The notes below the pieces were generated by a model. The model worked only from the letters and a program-made list of their open reading frames with translations. It searched no databases and was not told the DNA's origin. Of a stretch of DNA of 64,000 nt, positions 44,160-53,970 are shown piece after piece. The translations under genes were made by a program, and so were the position numbers. This DNA is from Streptomyces griseoviridis (GTDB lineage Bacteria; Actinomycetota; Actinomycetes; Streptomycetales; Streptomycetaceae): positions 4,987,501 through 5,051,500 of the forward strand of contig NZ_CP029078.1 of the NCBI RefSeq assembly GCF_005222485.1. Reading direction: 5' to 3'. Position 1 is the stretch's first letter; each line of letters opens with the position of its first letter.

Positions 44160-45362
44160 GTGCAGCGTCTCTATGACTACCTCCGCAGACACCCGACCAG
44201 GGTCGACACCTTCTGGGCCGTCGTCCTGTTCGGGATGTCGGTGGTGGGGGAAGCGGCCCGCGCGGACGTGCGGGGCACCGGCGACCCGCTCCTCGGCGTG
44301 CCGATCGCGCTGCTGCTCTGCCTGGTCATCGCGCTGCGGCGGCGGATGCCCGAGAAGATGCTGCTGCTGTCGATCGTGATCGGCGTGGCCCAGGTGCTGC
44401 TGAACGTCGCGGCCGGGCCCGCCGACTTCGCGATGCTGGTCATCGTCTACACGGTCGCGGCGACCGGCGCCCGCTGGGCCTCCCGCACCGCGCTCGCCCT
44501 CGGGCTGTGCGCCGCGCCGCTCGCCCAACTGCGCTGGCCCAACGACCAGACGAGCTTCCTCGGCAACATCGCGATCATGGTCTTCCAGACCGTGCCGTTC
44601 GCGCTCGCCTGGGTGCTCGGCGACTCCATCCGCACCCGTCGCGCCTACTTCGCGCAGCTGGAGGAGCGCGCCGCCCGCCTGGAGAAGGAGCGCGAGGCGC
44701 AGGCCAAGGTCGCCGTCGCCGCCGAGCGCGCCCGCATCGCCCGCGAACTGCACGACGTCGTCGCCCACAACGTGTCCGTGATGGTGGTCCAGGCCGACGG
44801 CGCCGCCTACGTCCTGGACGCCGCCCCCGACCAGGCCAAGAAGGCCCTGGAGACGATCTCCTCCACCGGCAGGCAGGCCCTCGCCGAGATGCGCCGCCTG
44901 CTGGGCGTGCTGCGCACCGGCGAGCACCAGGAGGCCGGCGAGTACGTCCCGCAGCCCGACGTCGAGCAGATGGGCGACCTGATCGAGCAGTGCCGCACCT
45001 CGGGCCTGCCCGTCGACTTCAAGGTGGAGGGCACCCCGCGCCCGCTGCCCAGCGGCGTCGAGCTGACGGCGTACCGCATCGTGCAGGAGGCGCTCACCAA
45101 CACCCGCAAGCACGGCGGCCCCAACACCGGCGCGAGCGTCCGGCTCGTCTACTTCGACGACGGCCTCGGACTCCTCGTCGAGGACGACGGCAAGGGCGCC
45201 CCGCACGAGCTGTACGAGGAGGGCGGGCCCGACGGCCAGGGACACGGTCTGATCGGCATGCGCGAGCGGGTCGGTATGGTCGGCGGCACGCTCGACGCGG
45301 GGCCGCGGCCGGGCGGGGGGTTCCGGATCAGCGCCCTGCTCCCGCTCAAACCCGCGCACTGA
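44160..45362 (+). CDS. NarL-type sensor histidine kinase
   Basis: A 400-residue two-component kinase. Four to five membrane helices in residues 18-155, a linker coiled coil (160-190), HisKA_3 box RIARELHDVVAHNVSVMVVQ with phospho-acceptor His198, and HATPase with RIVQEALTNTRKHG (N box) and GHGLIGMRERVGMVGG. No extracellular sensor domain is visible; it likely senses within the membrane. The response regulator follows 84 bp later. Start GTG looks leaderless. Confidence 0.93.
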   Translation: MQRLYDYLRRHPTRVDTFWAVVLFGMSVVGEAARADVRGTGDPLLGVPIALLLCLVIALRRRMPEKMLLLSIVIGVAQVLLNVAAGPADFAMLVIVYTVAATGARWASRTALALGLCAAPLAQLRWPNDQTSFLGNIAIMVFQTVPFALAWVLGDSIRTRRAYFAQLEERAARLEKEREAQAKVAVAAERARIARELHDVVAHNVSVMVVQADGAAYVLDAAPDQAKKALETISSTGRQALAEMRRLLGVLRTGEHQEAGEYVPQPDVEQMGDLIEQCRTSGLPVDFKVEGTPRPLPSGVELTAYRIVQEALTNTRKHGGPNTGASVRLVYFDDGLGLLVEDDGKGAPHELYEEGGPDGQGHGLIGMRERVGMVGGTLDAGPRPGGGFRISALLPLKPAH

Positions 45363-45446
45363 CATCGACGCACGCCCTCTGTTGACACCTGTCACGCCCC
45401 CGGCGACGACCGCCGACGCCCCGACGCAAGAGAACGGAAGACCGCG

Positions 45447-46118
45447 ATGACGATCCGCGTGATGCTCGTGGACGACCAGGTGCTGCTGCGCACCGGATTC
45501 CGCATGGTGCTCGCCGCGCAGCCGGACATGGAGGTCGTCGCCGAGGCCGGGGACGGCGTCGAGGCCCTCCAGGTGCTGGCCGCGACCGCCGTCGACGTCG
45601 TCCTGATGGACGTCCGGATGCCGAAGCTCGACGGCGTGGAGACCACCCGGCGGATCTGCCTCGAACCGGAGCCGCCGAAGGTGCTCATTCTGACCACCTT
45701 CGACCTCGACGAGTACGCGTTCTCCGGTCTCAAGGCGGGCGCGTCCGGCTTCATGCTGAAGGACGTGCCGCCCGGCGAACTCCTCACCGCGATCCGCTCC
45801 GTGCACAGCGGCGACGCCGTGGTGGCGCCCTCGACCACCCGGCGGCTGCTCGACCGGTTCGCGCCGATGCTGCCCAGCACCGGCAAGGAGCCGAAGCACA
45901 AGGGGATCGAGCGGCTCACCGAGCGGGAGCGCGAGGTGATGATCCTGGTCGCGCAGGGCCTGTCGAACGGCGAGATCGCCGCCGGGCTCGTCCTCTCCGA
46001 GGCGACCGTGAAGACGCATGTGGGCCGCATCCTCACCAAGCTGGGGCTGCGCGACCGGGTCCAGGTGGTGGTCCTCGCCTACGAGACGGGCCTGGTGCGC
46101 GCGGGCGGCCTCGGCTGA
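45447..46118 (+). CDS. NarL/LuxR-type response regulator
   Basis: A 223-residue regulator. Receiver domain with acidic pair Asp9-Asp10, phospho-Asp55 in VVLMDVRMP, Thr83/Thr84 and Lys105; C-terminal LuxR HTH (ERLTEREREVMILVAQGLSN, then EATVKTHVGRILTKL). Partner of the kinase just upstream. Target genes are not evident from the window. Confidence 0.95.
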   Translation: MTIRVMLVDDQVLLRTGFRMVLAAQPDMEVVAEAGDGVEALQVLAATAVDVVLMDVRMPKLDGVETTRRICLEPEPPKVLILTTFDLDEYAFSGLKAGASGFMLKDVPPGELLTAIRSVHSGDAVVAPSTTRRLLDRFAPMLPSTGKEPKHKGIERLTEREREVMILVAQGLSNGEIAAGLVLSEATVKTHVGRILTKLGLRDRVQVVVLAYETGLVRAGGLG

Positions 46119-46214
46119 CACGGGGGCGCGGTGCGGCGCCGGGCGGTGCCGTGCGGTTCTGTGAGGTGCGGTGCTGTGACGTGAGCTGGGTCGGGCTGGG
46201 CTGAGCCGAGCCGA

Positions 46215-46244
46215 GGCGCCGCCCGGGGTGCCGGGCGGGGCGCC
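46215..46244. terminator. Bidirectional hairpin after the two-component genes
   Basis: GGCGCCGCCCGG and the following CCGGGCGG-GGCGCC pair with a two-base bulge. It ends directly before the ArsR-type gene's stop. Confidence 0.55.
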
Positions 46245-46245
46245 G

Positions 46246-47352
46246 TCAGCGCAGGATGCCCTCGAGGAAGTCGCTGCCCAGCCTCGCCACCACCGTCACA
46301 TCCAGCTGGTGCAGGACGTACCGGCCGCGGCGGCGGGTGGTCAGCAGGCCCGCCTTCTTCAGCACGCCCAGGTGCCGGGATATCTCGGGGGCGGTCATGC
46401 CGTGCGCCCGCGCCAGCTCGCTCGTGGTGTACGCGCTGCGCGCCAGATGCCGGCAGATCCGCATCCGCACCGGGTGGGAGAGCGCCGTCATCCGCAGCGC
46501 CAACTGCTCGACCGACGGCGGGGACGCCAGCTCGGGTGAGCCGACCGGATAGTGCAGCACCGGCTGCCAGCCGTACCGGTGCAGCACGCTCAGATGCGGC
46601 CAGCCCATGCTGGTCGGGACGAGCAGCAGCCCGCCGTCACCCGTGCTCGTCCGGCCGTCGCCGAGCTTGTCGACCGTGATGCGGGTCCCGCCCGCGTCGA
46701 CCATGGCGGCCGGGGACACCGCGGCGAGCGCCTCCGCCATCCCCCTGCGGCGCAGCAGCTCCGTCTTGTGGCGGGCGTCCGCCGCGAGCTGGTGGCCCAT
46801 ACGGGCCCAGGTCTCGGCGTAGAACGACTCGTCGCAGTCCTCCACGAACTGGCGGAACCAGGCCCGGATGCGCGGCGGGTCGGTCAGCAGCCGCTGACTG
46901 AAGCGGACCTGGCGGGGCCCGCGCGCAGCCGCCAGCTCAAGGGCCCGCCTGCGCAGCTCGGGGTCGCCGAGGAGCATCGGTCCCGGCGCGCCGTACGACA
47001 GGGCGCAGGTGAACTCCAGGGCCGCTTCCACGAACTGTTCGTCGCTCAGCTTGTCCAGCAGGTCGAGGTCCTCGGCGATCGTCCCGCCGGGGAGCGTGGT
47101 GCGGCCGGGGACGCCCGCGAACGGCATGAACAGGTCGGAGAACGTCGTCCGCCAGAGGAAGTCGGCCTCGCTCATCCGGTCCGCCAGGTGCGGGTCGAGG
47201 CGGGCCGTCACGCCCGTCGCCCACGCCTGGAGGCCGGGGTGGTGGCCCGGCTCGGACATCGCGTGCAGCGCCATGCCCAGCTCGGCCAGCGGAGAGGGCA
47301 CGACGGCGACCCTCTCCGGCCGCAGCCCCGCGATGTCGATGTGCACGCTCAT
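46246..47352 (-). CDS. ArsR-type winged-helix regulator with large N-terminal domain
   Basis: A 368-residue regulator. The C-terminal ~90 residues are an ArsR winged helix: LALRMTALSHPVRMRICRHL, SELARAHGMTAPEISRHLGV and GLLTTRRRGRYVLHQLD. The long N-terminal domain (DUF5937-like) has no metal-site cysteines. Start ATG 47352 has GAGG upstream. A perfect 23-bp palindrome (47391-47413) lies 38 bp before the start and is the likely operator. Divergent from a small conserved gene at 47602. Confidence 0.8.
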   Translation of the reverse strand: MSVHIDIAGLRPERVAVVPSPLAELGMALHAMSEPGHHPGLQAWATGVTARLDPHLADRMSEADFLWRTTFSDLFMPFAGVPGRTTLPGGTIAEDLDLLDKLSDEQFVEAALEFTCALSYGAPGPMLLGDPELRRRALELAAARGPRQVRFSQRLLTDPPRIRAWFRQFVEDCDESFYAETWARMGHQLAADARHKTELLRRRGMAEALAAVSPAAMVDAGGTRITVDKLGDGRTSTGDGGLLLVPTSMGWPHLSVLHRYGWQPVLHYPVGSPELASPPSVEQLALRMTALSHPVRMRICRHLARSAYTTSELARAHGMTAPEISRHLGVLKKAGLLTTRRRGRYVLHQLDVTVVARLGSDFLEGILR

Positions 47353-47390
47353 GACCTCATGGTGCACCCCGCCACTGACAACGACGTCCA

Positions 47391-47413
47391 CGATTGACGA
47401 CGCCCGTCAATCG
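47391..47413. promoter_or_regulatory. Palindromic operator before the ArsR-type gene
   Basis: CGATTGACG (47391-47399), five bases, CGTCAATCG (47405-47413): perfect 9-bp arms. The placement fits autoregulation of the winged-helix gene. Confidence 0.65.
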
Positions 47414-47481
47414 ACGCGACCGCGCGGGCGACCCGGGCGCAGGGTGGGACCACCGGGACCACCGGGATCACTCGACATCCT

Positions 47482-47567
47482 CGGCCCGCCGGGACCACCC
47501 GGCCCGCCGGGACCACCCGGCCCGCCGGGACCACCCGGCCCGCCGGGACCACCCGGCCCGCCGGGAC
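47482..47567. repeat. 18-bp perfect tandem repeat (Gly-Pro-Pro reading)
   Basis: Four exact copies of CGGCCCGCCGGGACCACC (47482-47553) plus a partial fifth. One plus frame reads (GPP)n and ends in an ATGA overlap with the small gene at 47602; no start or ribosome site supports it as a gene. Confidence 0.85.
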
Positions 47568-47601
47568 GGGCCGGGGCGCAGCGAGCGGAAGGCGAACCGT
47601 C

Positions 47602-47823
47602 ATGAGCGTCACCCAGCAGTACCTCCTCGACACCTACCGCGCCCAGCGGCTCGGGACGCCCGCGCCGCCCGCGCCCGGCAGCGGCGACCGGCTGCTGCTG
47701 CGCGGCCTGCGCGAGCGGCGCGCGTTCCGGCGGGTCCTCGCGGGGCGCGCCGTCGGCGGATGGCGGCGGCTGCTCCCGCGCCGCGCGCCGCTCACCCGCG
47801 CCGCGCGCCGGCCTCCCCGGTGA
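47602..47823 (+). CDS. Small conserved actinomycete protein
   Basis: A 73-residue protein opening [18 protein letters not shown], a beginning I recognise from small streptomycete proteins of unknown role. Pro-rich middle and an Arg-rich C-terminus, so likely nucleic-acid or membrane binding. Its 3' end overlaps the convergent threonine-aldolase-like gene by 32 bp. Upstream lie the 18-bp repeats. Confidence 0.6.
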   Translation: MSVTQQYLLDTYRAQRLGTPAPPAPGSGDRLLLRGLRERRAFRRVLAGRAVGGWRRLLPRRAPLTRAARRPPR

Positions 47824-49090
47824 GCCGGGCCACGAAGTCCGCGACGGCCGCCCGCACGTCCTGGTCGCTCCACTCCAGGCCCTCGCCGCGCACCCCGACC
47901 TCCGTGACGGCGAGCCCAGGACCCCGCGCGTCCCAGTGGCCGTCGAACAGCAGCGTCCCCGTCTCCGCGGCCTGCGCGATGGCCGCCTCCGCGAGCACGT
48001 CGGCGTCGTACGGCAGCCAGACCTGGAACTCGTGCGTGTGCGGGCGCTCGGGGTGCACCCGCGACCACGGCACCCCGGCCGCCGCCAGCCCCTCCCGCAG
48101 CGCCTCGGCGACCAGCCGCGCCTGCGCCACGTACCCGGGCAGCCTGGGCAGCTCACGATCGAGCCCGGCCAGCGCCGACAGCGCGGTCGGGAACTGCTGG
48201 AAGATCTGGCCGCCGTACCGGTGGCGCCAGGTCCTCGCCTCCTCGACGAGCGACGCGGGACCCGCGAGGGCGGCGCCCCCGAAGCCGTCGAGGGACTTGT
48301 AGAACGACACGTACACGCTGTCCGCGAGGTCCGCGATCTCGGCCAGCGGGCGCCCGAAGTGGACGGTCGTCTCCCACAGCCGCGCGCCGTCGAAGTGCAC
48401 CACCGCGTCCCGCTCCCTGGCCGCCCCGACCAGCTCGGTCAGCTCCCGCCAGGTCGGCAGCACGAAACCGGCGTCCCGCAGCGGCAGCTCCAGCATCAGC
48501 GTCCCGAACGGCTCGGGGAACGCGCGCACCTCCGCCGCCGTCGGCAGCCGCGGCTCGGCCGTGAGCCGTACCGGGCGCAACCCGCTGACCTGGCTGAGCG
48601 CGTCGCGCTCGTGCACCGCGGGGTGCGACAGCGCGTGCAGGGCGACCGCCGGGTTCCCGGTCCTGCCCGCCCAGCAGCGCAGCGCCACCTGCTGCGCCAT
48701 CGTGCCGGACGGGAAGAACGCGGCGGCCTCCGTGCCGAGCAGCCGGGCCACCCGCTCCTCCAGGGCCGCGACGACGCCGTTGCCGTAGACGTCGACCCGC
48801 TCGTCGAGGTCGTACACGGCGCCCGCAGGCTTTGCGCCGGTCCCGTTCCCGATGCTGCCGTCCACCAGCGGGGCGAGGCGTTCGCGGAGGGTGTCCAGAT
48901 GGCCGGGGCGCGCGAGGACGCGCTCGGCCGCCCGGTGCGCGCGCACCCGCCGCGCGCGGCGCCGCCGCCGCTCCTCGTCGAGGGTGACGTCCTCGTTCCT
49001 CTCGGGGCTGTCTGGGCCGGCAGGACTGCCAGGATTGGCAGGGCCGTCAGGGCTGGCAGTGCTGCTCGGGGACTCCGGTCGGTCGCTCAT
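47792..49090 (-). CDS. Threonine aldolase-like PLP enzyme
   Basis: A 432-residue fold-type I PLP enzyme of the beta-eliminating lyase/low-specificity threonine aldolase group. PLP Lys in [15 protein letters not shown]; other phrases [20 protein letters not shown] and [12 protein letters not shown]. About 75 residues of disordered then Arg-rich sequence precede the catalytic domain. Start ATG 49090 or 49102. Natural substrate uncertain: threonine, allo-threonine or a related beta-hydroxy amino acid. Confidence 0.85.
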   Translation of the reverse strand: MSDRPESPSSTASPDGPANPGSPAGPDSPERNEDVTLDEERRRRRARRVRAHRAAERVLARPGHLDTLRERLAPLVDGSIGNGTGAKPAGAVYDLDERVDVYGNGVVAALEERVARLLGTEAAAFFPSGTMAQQVALRCWAGRTGNPAVALHALSHPAVHERDALSQVSGLRPVRLTAEPRLPTAAEVRAFPEPFGTLMLELPLRDAGFVLPTWRELTELVGAARERDAVVHFDGARLWETTVHFGRPLAEIADLADSVYVSFYKSLDGFGGAALAGPASLVEEARTWRHRYGGQIFQQFPTALSALAGLDRELPRLPGYVAQARLVAEALREGLAAAGVPWSRVHPERPHTHEFQVWLPYDADVLAEAAIAQAAETGTLLFDGHWDARGPGLAVTEVGVRGEGLEWSDQDVRAAVADFVARLTGEAGARRG

Positions 49091-49257
49091 CCACCGGATC
49101 ATGCCGTGCGACCCGCCCTCGGGGCACCCGCGTTTCCGCCGACGCCCGTGAGCGACCGGACGGCACCACGACCTGACCCCTCGGGAACAGATCGCGTTAA
49201 CATGACGAGAAATCGTCCGGTACCCAGAGCGGACTGGAACGGGAAGGCCACCGTCGC

Positions 49258-50202
49258 GTGAGTACAGTCCAACCACCAGATCCCCGGGACCGCCCCGCGC
49301 GGCTCACCGTCGGCGTCGTCGGCGCCGGCCGGGTGGGCCCCGCGCTCGCCGCGTCCCTCCAGCTCGCCGGGCACCGCCCGGTCGCCGTCTCCGGAGTCTC
49401 CGACGCCTCCAGGCGCCGCGCCGCGCACCTGCTGCCCGGCGTGCCCCTGGTACCGCCCGCCGAGGTCCTCGGACGGGCCGACCTGGTCCTGCTCACCGTC
49501 CCCGACGACGCGCTGCCCGCGCTCGTCGAGGGCCTCGCCGAGACCGGCGCCGTCCGCCCCGGCCAGCTCCTCGTGCACACCTCAGGGCGGTACGGCGCGA
49601 AGATCCTGGAGCCCGCCCTGCGCGCGGGCGCCCTGCCGCTCGCCCTGCACCCCGCGATGACGTTCACCGGCACCCCCGTCGACGTCCAGCGGCTGGCGGG
49701 CTGCTCCTTCGGCGTCACCGCCCCCGAGGAGCTGCGCCTCGCCGCCGAGGCCCTGGTGGTCGAGATGGGCGGCGAGCCCGAGTGGATCGCCGAGGAGCAC
49801 CGCCCGCTCTACCACGCGGCCCTCGCGCTCGGCGCCAACCACCTGGTCACGCTGGTCGCCCAGTCCATGGAGCTGCTGCGCGAGGCCGGCGTCGACGCCC
49901 CCGCCCGGATGCTCGGACCGCTGCTCGGCGCCGCCCTGGACAACGCCCTGCGCTCCGGTGACGCGGCGCTCACCGGGCCCGTCGCGCGCGGCGACGCCGG
50001 CACGGTCGCCGCGCACATCTCCGAGCTGCGCGCGCACGCCCCGCAGACCGTCGCCGGGTACCTGGCGATGGCCCGCGCCACCGCCGACCGCGCGCTCGCC
50101 CACGGCATGCTCAAGCCGGAGCTGGCCGAGGACCTCCTCGGCGTGCTCGCCGACGGCAGCGACAAGGACCGCGGGACCGGCGCCGAGGGAGACAACCGAT
50201 GA
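49258..50202 (+). CDS. Rossmann-DUF2520 reductase, PanG-like
   Basis: A 314-residue dehydrogenase-like protein. N-terminal NAD(P) site [20 protein letters not shown] (17-36) and C-terminal DUF2520 helices ([19 protein letters not shown]). DUF2520 (COG5495) includes PanG, the alternative ketopantoate reductase. The stop overlaps panC (ATGA), which makes the PanG role the best guess: NADPH-dependent 2-dehydropantoate to pantoate. First gene of a coupled cofactor operon. Confidence 0.82.
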   Translation: MSTVQPPDPRDRPARLTVGVVGAGRVGPALAASLQLAGHRPVAVSGVSDASRRRAAHLLPGVPLVPPAEVLGRADLVLLTVPDDALPALVEGLAETGAVRPGQLLVHTSGRYGAKILEPALRAGALPLALHPAMTFTGTPVDVQRLAGCSFGVTAPEELRLAAEALVVEMGGEPEWIAEEHRPLYHAALALGANHLVTLVAQSMELLREAGVDAPARMLGPLLGAALDNALRSGDAALTGPVARGDAGTVAAHISELRAHAPQTVAGYLAMARATADRALAHGMLKPELAEDLLGVLADGSDKDRGTGAEGDNR

Positions 50203-51191
50203 CCACCGCCCTGCTGCGCACCGCCGACGCCCTGCACGCGCGTACGCGCGCGGGCCGCCGCGCCGTCGTGATGACCATGGGAGCCCTGCACGAGGGCCAC
50301 GCCACCCTCATCCGCACCGCCCGCGACCTCGCGGGCCCTGACGGCGAGGTCGTCGTCACCGTCTTCGTCAACCCCCTCCAGTTCGGCGCGGGCGAGGACC
50401 TCGACCGCTACCCGCGCACCCTCGACGCCGACCTGGAGATCGCCGAGCGGTGCGGCGCGGACGTCGTGTTCGCGCCCTCCGTCGACGAGGTCTACCCCGG
50501 CGGCGACCCCCAGGTCCGGATCAGCGCCGGCCCGATGGGCGACCGCCTGGAGGGCGCCTCGCGGCCCGGCCACTTCGACGGCGTCCTCACCGTCGTCGGC
50601 AAGCTCCTGCACCTCACCCGCCCCGACGCCGCCCTGTTCGGGCAGAAGGACGCCCAGCAGGTCGCCCTGGTCAGGCGCATGGTGCGGGACCTGAACTTCG
50701 GCATCGACATCGTCGCCGTGCCCACCGTCAGGGAGCCCGACGGACTGGCCCTGTCCAGCCGCAACCGCTTCCTGTCGGCCGAGGAGCGGCGCACCGCGCT
50801 CGCGCTGTCCCGCGCCCTGTTCGCCGGCCGCGACCGGCACGCCGCGCAGGAGGCCCTCCGCGCGCGTGCCATCGAGGTGCCCGCCACGCACGCGCGTGCC
50901 GAGGCGCTCAGCGCGCTCGGCGAACCCCGCGCCGCCGCCGACGCGCACGCCGTCGCGACCGCCCTGCCGGGCACCGCGTCCGCCGTCCGGGCCGCCGCCC
51001 GCCAGGTCCTCGACGAGGCCGCCCGGCTCACCCCGCCGCTCGCCCTCGACTACCTGGCGCTCGTCGACCCCGCCGACTTCACCGAGATCGGGGACGACCA
51101 CGCGGGCGAGGCCGTCCTCGCCGTCGCCGCCCGGGTCGGCGCGACCCGGCTGATCGACAACCTCCCCCTGACCTTCGGAGCCGCCTCGTGA
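50199..51191 (+). CDS. panC: Pantothenate synthetase
   Basis: A 330-residue ligase joining pantoate and beta-alanine with ATP. HIGH-like HEGH in [24 protein letters not shown]-region [12 protein letters not shown], and [15 protein letters not shown]. About 40-50 residues longer than E. coli PanC. Coupled on both sides (ATGA with the PanG-like gene, GTGA with nadB). Confidence 0.95.
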   Translation: MTTALLRTADALHARTRAGRRAVVMTMGALHEGHATLIRTARDLAGPDGEVVVTVFVNPLQFGAGEDLDRYPRTLDADLEIAERCGADVVFAPSVDEVYPGGDPQVRISAGPMGDRLEGASRPGHFDGVLTVVGKLLHLTRPDAALFGQKDAQQVALVRRMVRDLNFGIDIVAVPTVREPDGLALSSRNRFLSAEERRTALALSRALFAGRDRHAAQEALRARAIEVPATHARAEALSALGEPRAAADAHAVATALPGTASAVRAAARQVLDEAARLTPPLALDYLALVDPADFTEIGDDHAGEAVLAVAARVGATRLIDNLPLTFGAAS

Positions 51192-52966
51192 CCAGCACAG
51201 GCATACGTCTGCACGCGCCCGCACCCGGCTGGTCCATCGCCGCGGACGTGGTCGTCGTCGGCTCGGGCGTCGCGGGGCTCACCGCCGCGCTGCGCTGCGA
51301 GGCGGCCGGGCTGCGCACGGTCGTCGTCACCAAGGCCCGCCTCGACGACGGCTCCACCCGCTGGGCCCAGGGCGGCATCGCCGCCGCCCTCGGCGAGGGC
51401 GACACCCCGCAGCAGCACCTGGACGACACCCTGGTGGCGGGCGTCGGCCTGTGCGACGAGGACGCGGTACGGCTCCTGGTGACCGAGGGCCCCGACGCCG
51501 TCCACCGGCTCATCGACACCGGCGCCCACTTCGACGAGTCCGCCGAAGGGCGCCTCGCGCTGACCCGCGAGGGCGGCCACCACCGGCGCCGGATCGCGCA
51601 CGCGGGCGGCGACGCCACCGGCGCCGAGATCTCCCGCGCGCTCGTCGAGGCCGTCGTCGCGCACGCCACCGGCGAGCCGCCCGCGCCCCCGGACGGCGCC
51701 GGCGGCCCCCGCCCGGCGGGACCGCGCATCATCGAGAACGCGCTCGTCCTCGACCTGCTCACCGACGCCGAGGGCGCCGCGGCCGGCGTCTCCCTGCATG
51801 TGATGGGCGAGGGCCAGCACGACGGCGTGGGCGCCGTGCACGCCCCCGTGGTGGTCCTCGCGACCGGCGGCATGGGCCAGGTGTTCTCCGCCACCACCAA
51901 CCCCTCCGTCTCCACCGGGGACGGCGTGGCGCTCGCGCTGCGGGCCGGCGCCGAGGTCTCCGACCTGGAGTTCGTGCAGTTCCACCCGACCGTGCTGTTC
52001 CTCGGCCTGGGCGCCGAGGGCCAGCAGCCGCTGGTCTCCGAGGCGGTCCGCGGCGAGGGCGCCCACCTGGTCGACGCCGACGGCACCCGCTTCATGGTGG
52101 GCGCCCACGAACTGGCCGAACTGGCGCCCCGTGACATCGTCGCCAAGGGCATCACCCGCCGGATGCTCGAACAGGGCGCCGACCACATGTTCCTCGACGC
52201 CAGGCACTTCGGCGCCGCCATGTGGGAGCAGCGGTTCCCGACGATCCTGGCCGCCTGCCGCGCCCACGGCATCGACCCGGTGACCGAGCCGATCCCGGTC
52301 GCCCCGGCCGCGCACTACGCCTCAGGGGGCGTGCGCACCGACGACCGCGGCCGCACCACCGTGCCCGGCCTGTACGCGTGCGGCGAGGTCGCCTGCACCG
52401 GCGTGCACGGCGCGAACCGGCTCGCCTCCAACTCCCTCCTCGAAGGGCTCGTCTACGCCGAGCGGATCGCCGCCGACATCACCGCCCGGCACACCGCGGG
52501 CGGCCTCCCCGCGCGCGTGCCCGTCGCCCACCCCGCCCCCGCCGACCGCCCCGCCCACCCGCTGCTCGCCCCCGAGGCCCGCCTCGCCGTCCAGCGGATC
52601 ATGTCCGAGGGCGCGGGCGTCCTGCGCTCCGCCGACTCCCTCACCCGCGCCGCCGACCAGCTCGATCAGCTGCACACCGAGGCGCGCGTCGCCCTGGAGG
52701 AGAACGGCAAGACCGCCGAGCCCGGCGTCGACACCTGGGAGGCCACCAACCTGCTGTCGGTGGCCAGGGTGCTGGTCGCCGCGGCCCTGCTGCGCGAGGA
52801 GACCCGCGGCTGCCACTGGCGCGAGGACCACGCCGAGCGCGACGACACCCGGTGGCGCCGGCACATCGTCGTACGGCTGAATCCCGACCGGTCACTGGCC
52901 GTGCGGACCACGGACACCTCAGACTTCCCCCCTACCCGGCCGTCCCAGCGCCCCCAGGAGCAGTGA
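51188..52966 (+). CDS. nadB: L-aspartate oxidase
   Basis: A 592-residue FAD enzyme producing iminoaspartate for quinolinate and NAD. FAD site [20 protein letters not shown]; substrate region [31 protein letters not shown]. Longer than E. coli NadB (540), mainly from an inserted Pro/Gly loop (about residues 163-180) and a C-terminal extension. GTG 51188 overlaps panC. No nadA is present in the window, so quinolinate synthase must be encoded elsewhere. Confidence 0.95.
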   Translation: MTSTGIRLHAPAPGWSIAADVVVVGSGVAGLTAALRCEAAGLRTVVVTKARLDDGSTRWAQGGIAAALGEGDTPQQHLDDTLVAGVGLCDEDAVRLLVTEGPDAVHRLIDTGAHFDESAEGRLALTREGGHHRRRIAHAGGDATGAEISRALVEAVVAHATGEPPAPPDGAGGPRPAGPRIIENALVLDLLTDAEGAAAGVSLHVMGEGQHDGVGAVHAPVVVLATGGMGQVFSATTNPSVSTGDGVALALRAGAEVSDLEFVQFHPTVLFLGLGAEGQQPLVSEAVRGEGAHLVDADGTRFMVGAHELAELAPRDIVAKGITRRMLEQGADHMFLDARHFGAAMWEQRFPTILAACRAHGIDPVTEPIPVAPAAHYASGGVRTDDRGRTTVPGLYACGEVACTGVHGANRLASNSLLEGLVYAERIAADITARHTAGGLPARVPVAHPAPADRPAHPLLAPEARLAVQRIMSEGAGVLRSADSLTRAADQLDQLHTEARVALEENGKTAEPGVDTWEATNLLSVARVLVAAALLREETRGCHWREDHAERDDTRWRRHIVVRLNPDRSLAVRTTDTSDFPPTRPSQRPQEQ

Positions 52967-52971
52967 CAGAA

Positions 52972-53964
52972 GTGAGCACCCCCGACCTTCCCCTCGTGTC
53001 GTCAGGCGGCTGTGGCGACGGCTGTGCCTGTGGCGCGGACGGCGACCCCGACGCGGGGTACGCCGAGTACATGGAGTGCGGGCTCGACCCCGCCCTCGCC
53101 GAGCTGCTGACCGAAGCCGGACTCGACCCCGTCGAGGTCGAGGACATCGCCAACGTCGCCCTCCAGGAGGACCTGGCCGGCGGGGTGGACGTGACGACGG
53201 TCGCGACCATCCCCGAGGACGCCGTCGCCACCGCCGACTTCACCGCCAGGGAGGCGGGCGTCGTCGCCGGGCTGCGGGTCGCCGAGGCGGTCCTCTCCGT
53301 GGTGTGCGAGGACGAGTTCGAGGTGGAGCGGCACGTCGAGGACGGCGCGAGCGTGGCGGCCGGACAGAAGCTCCTGTCGGTCACCACCCGCACCCGCGAC
53401 CTGCTCACCGCCGAACGCAGCGCGCTCAACCTGCTGTGCCGGATGTCCGGCATCGCGACCGCCACGCGCGCGTGGGCGCGGGCCCTCGAGGGCACCCGCG
53501 CGCAGGTGCGCGACACCCGCAAGACCACGCCCGGCCTGCGCGCCCTGGAGAAGTACGCGGTGCGCTGCGGCGGCGGCGTCAACCACCGCATGTCGCTGTC
53601 CGACGCCGCGCTGGTCAAGGACAACCACGTGGTCGCCGCCGGCGGGGTCGCGCAGGCCTTCAAGGCGGTGCGCGAGGCGTTCCCCGAGCTGGCGATCGAG
53701 GTCGAGGTCGACACCCTGCACCAGCTGCGCGAGGTCGTCGACGCGGGCGCCGATCTCATCCTTCTGGACAACTTCACCCCCGGCGAGTGCGAGGAGGCGG
53801 TGGCCGTCGTGCACGGCCGCGCCGCCCTGGAGGCGTCGGGACGGCTGACCCTCGGCAACGCCGCCGCGTACGCCGCCACCGGCGTCGACTACCTCGCCGT
53901 CGGAGCACTGACCCACTCCTCGCCGATCCTGGACATCGGCCTCGACCTGCGCGCGGCGGAGTAG
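52972..53964 (+). CDS. nadC: Nicotinate-nucleotide diphosphorylase (carboxylating)
   Basis: A 330-residue quinolinate phosphoribosyltransferase. Active-site phrases RDTRKTTPGLRALEKYAVRC and DAALVKDNHV, then LLDNFTPGEC. It carries an ~38-residue N-terminal extension with a Cys cluster (Cys14, 18, 20 and 36; GGCGDGCACG), absent from classical NadC. GTG 52972 is 11 bases after AGGAG; GTG 52963 is also possible. Follows nadB by 5 bp; coaX follows by 6. Confidence 0.95.
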   Translation: MSTPDLPLVSSGGCGDGCACGADGDPDAGYAEYMECGLDPALAELLTEAGLDPVEVEDIANVALQEDLAGGVDVTTVATIPEDAVATADFTAREAGVVAGLRVAEAVLSVVCEDEFEVERHVEDGASVAAGQKLLSVTTRTRDLLTAERSALNLLCRMSGIATATRAWARALEGTRAQVRDTRKTTPGLRALEKYAVRCGGGVNHRMSLSDAALVKDNHVVAAGGVAQAFKAVREAFPELAIEVEVDTLHQLREVVDAGADLILLDNFTPGECEEAVAVVHGRAALEASGRLTLGNAAAYAATGVDYLAVGALTHSSPILDIGLDLRAAE

Positions 53965-53970
53965 CCGGCC

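Noticed and set aside
43752..46121. 789-codon minus-strand frame over the two-component genes
   Set aside because: Overlaps two clear, motif-bearing genes on the other strand and shows no family features.
47009..47605. Collagen-like (GPP)n protein gene
   Set aside because: Most of the frame lies antisense to the ArsR-type gene; no start or ribosome site near the repeat. Kept only as a low-interest repeat observation.
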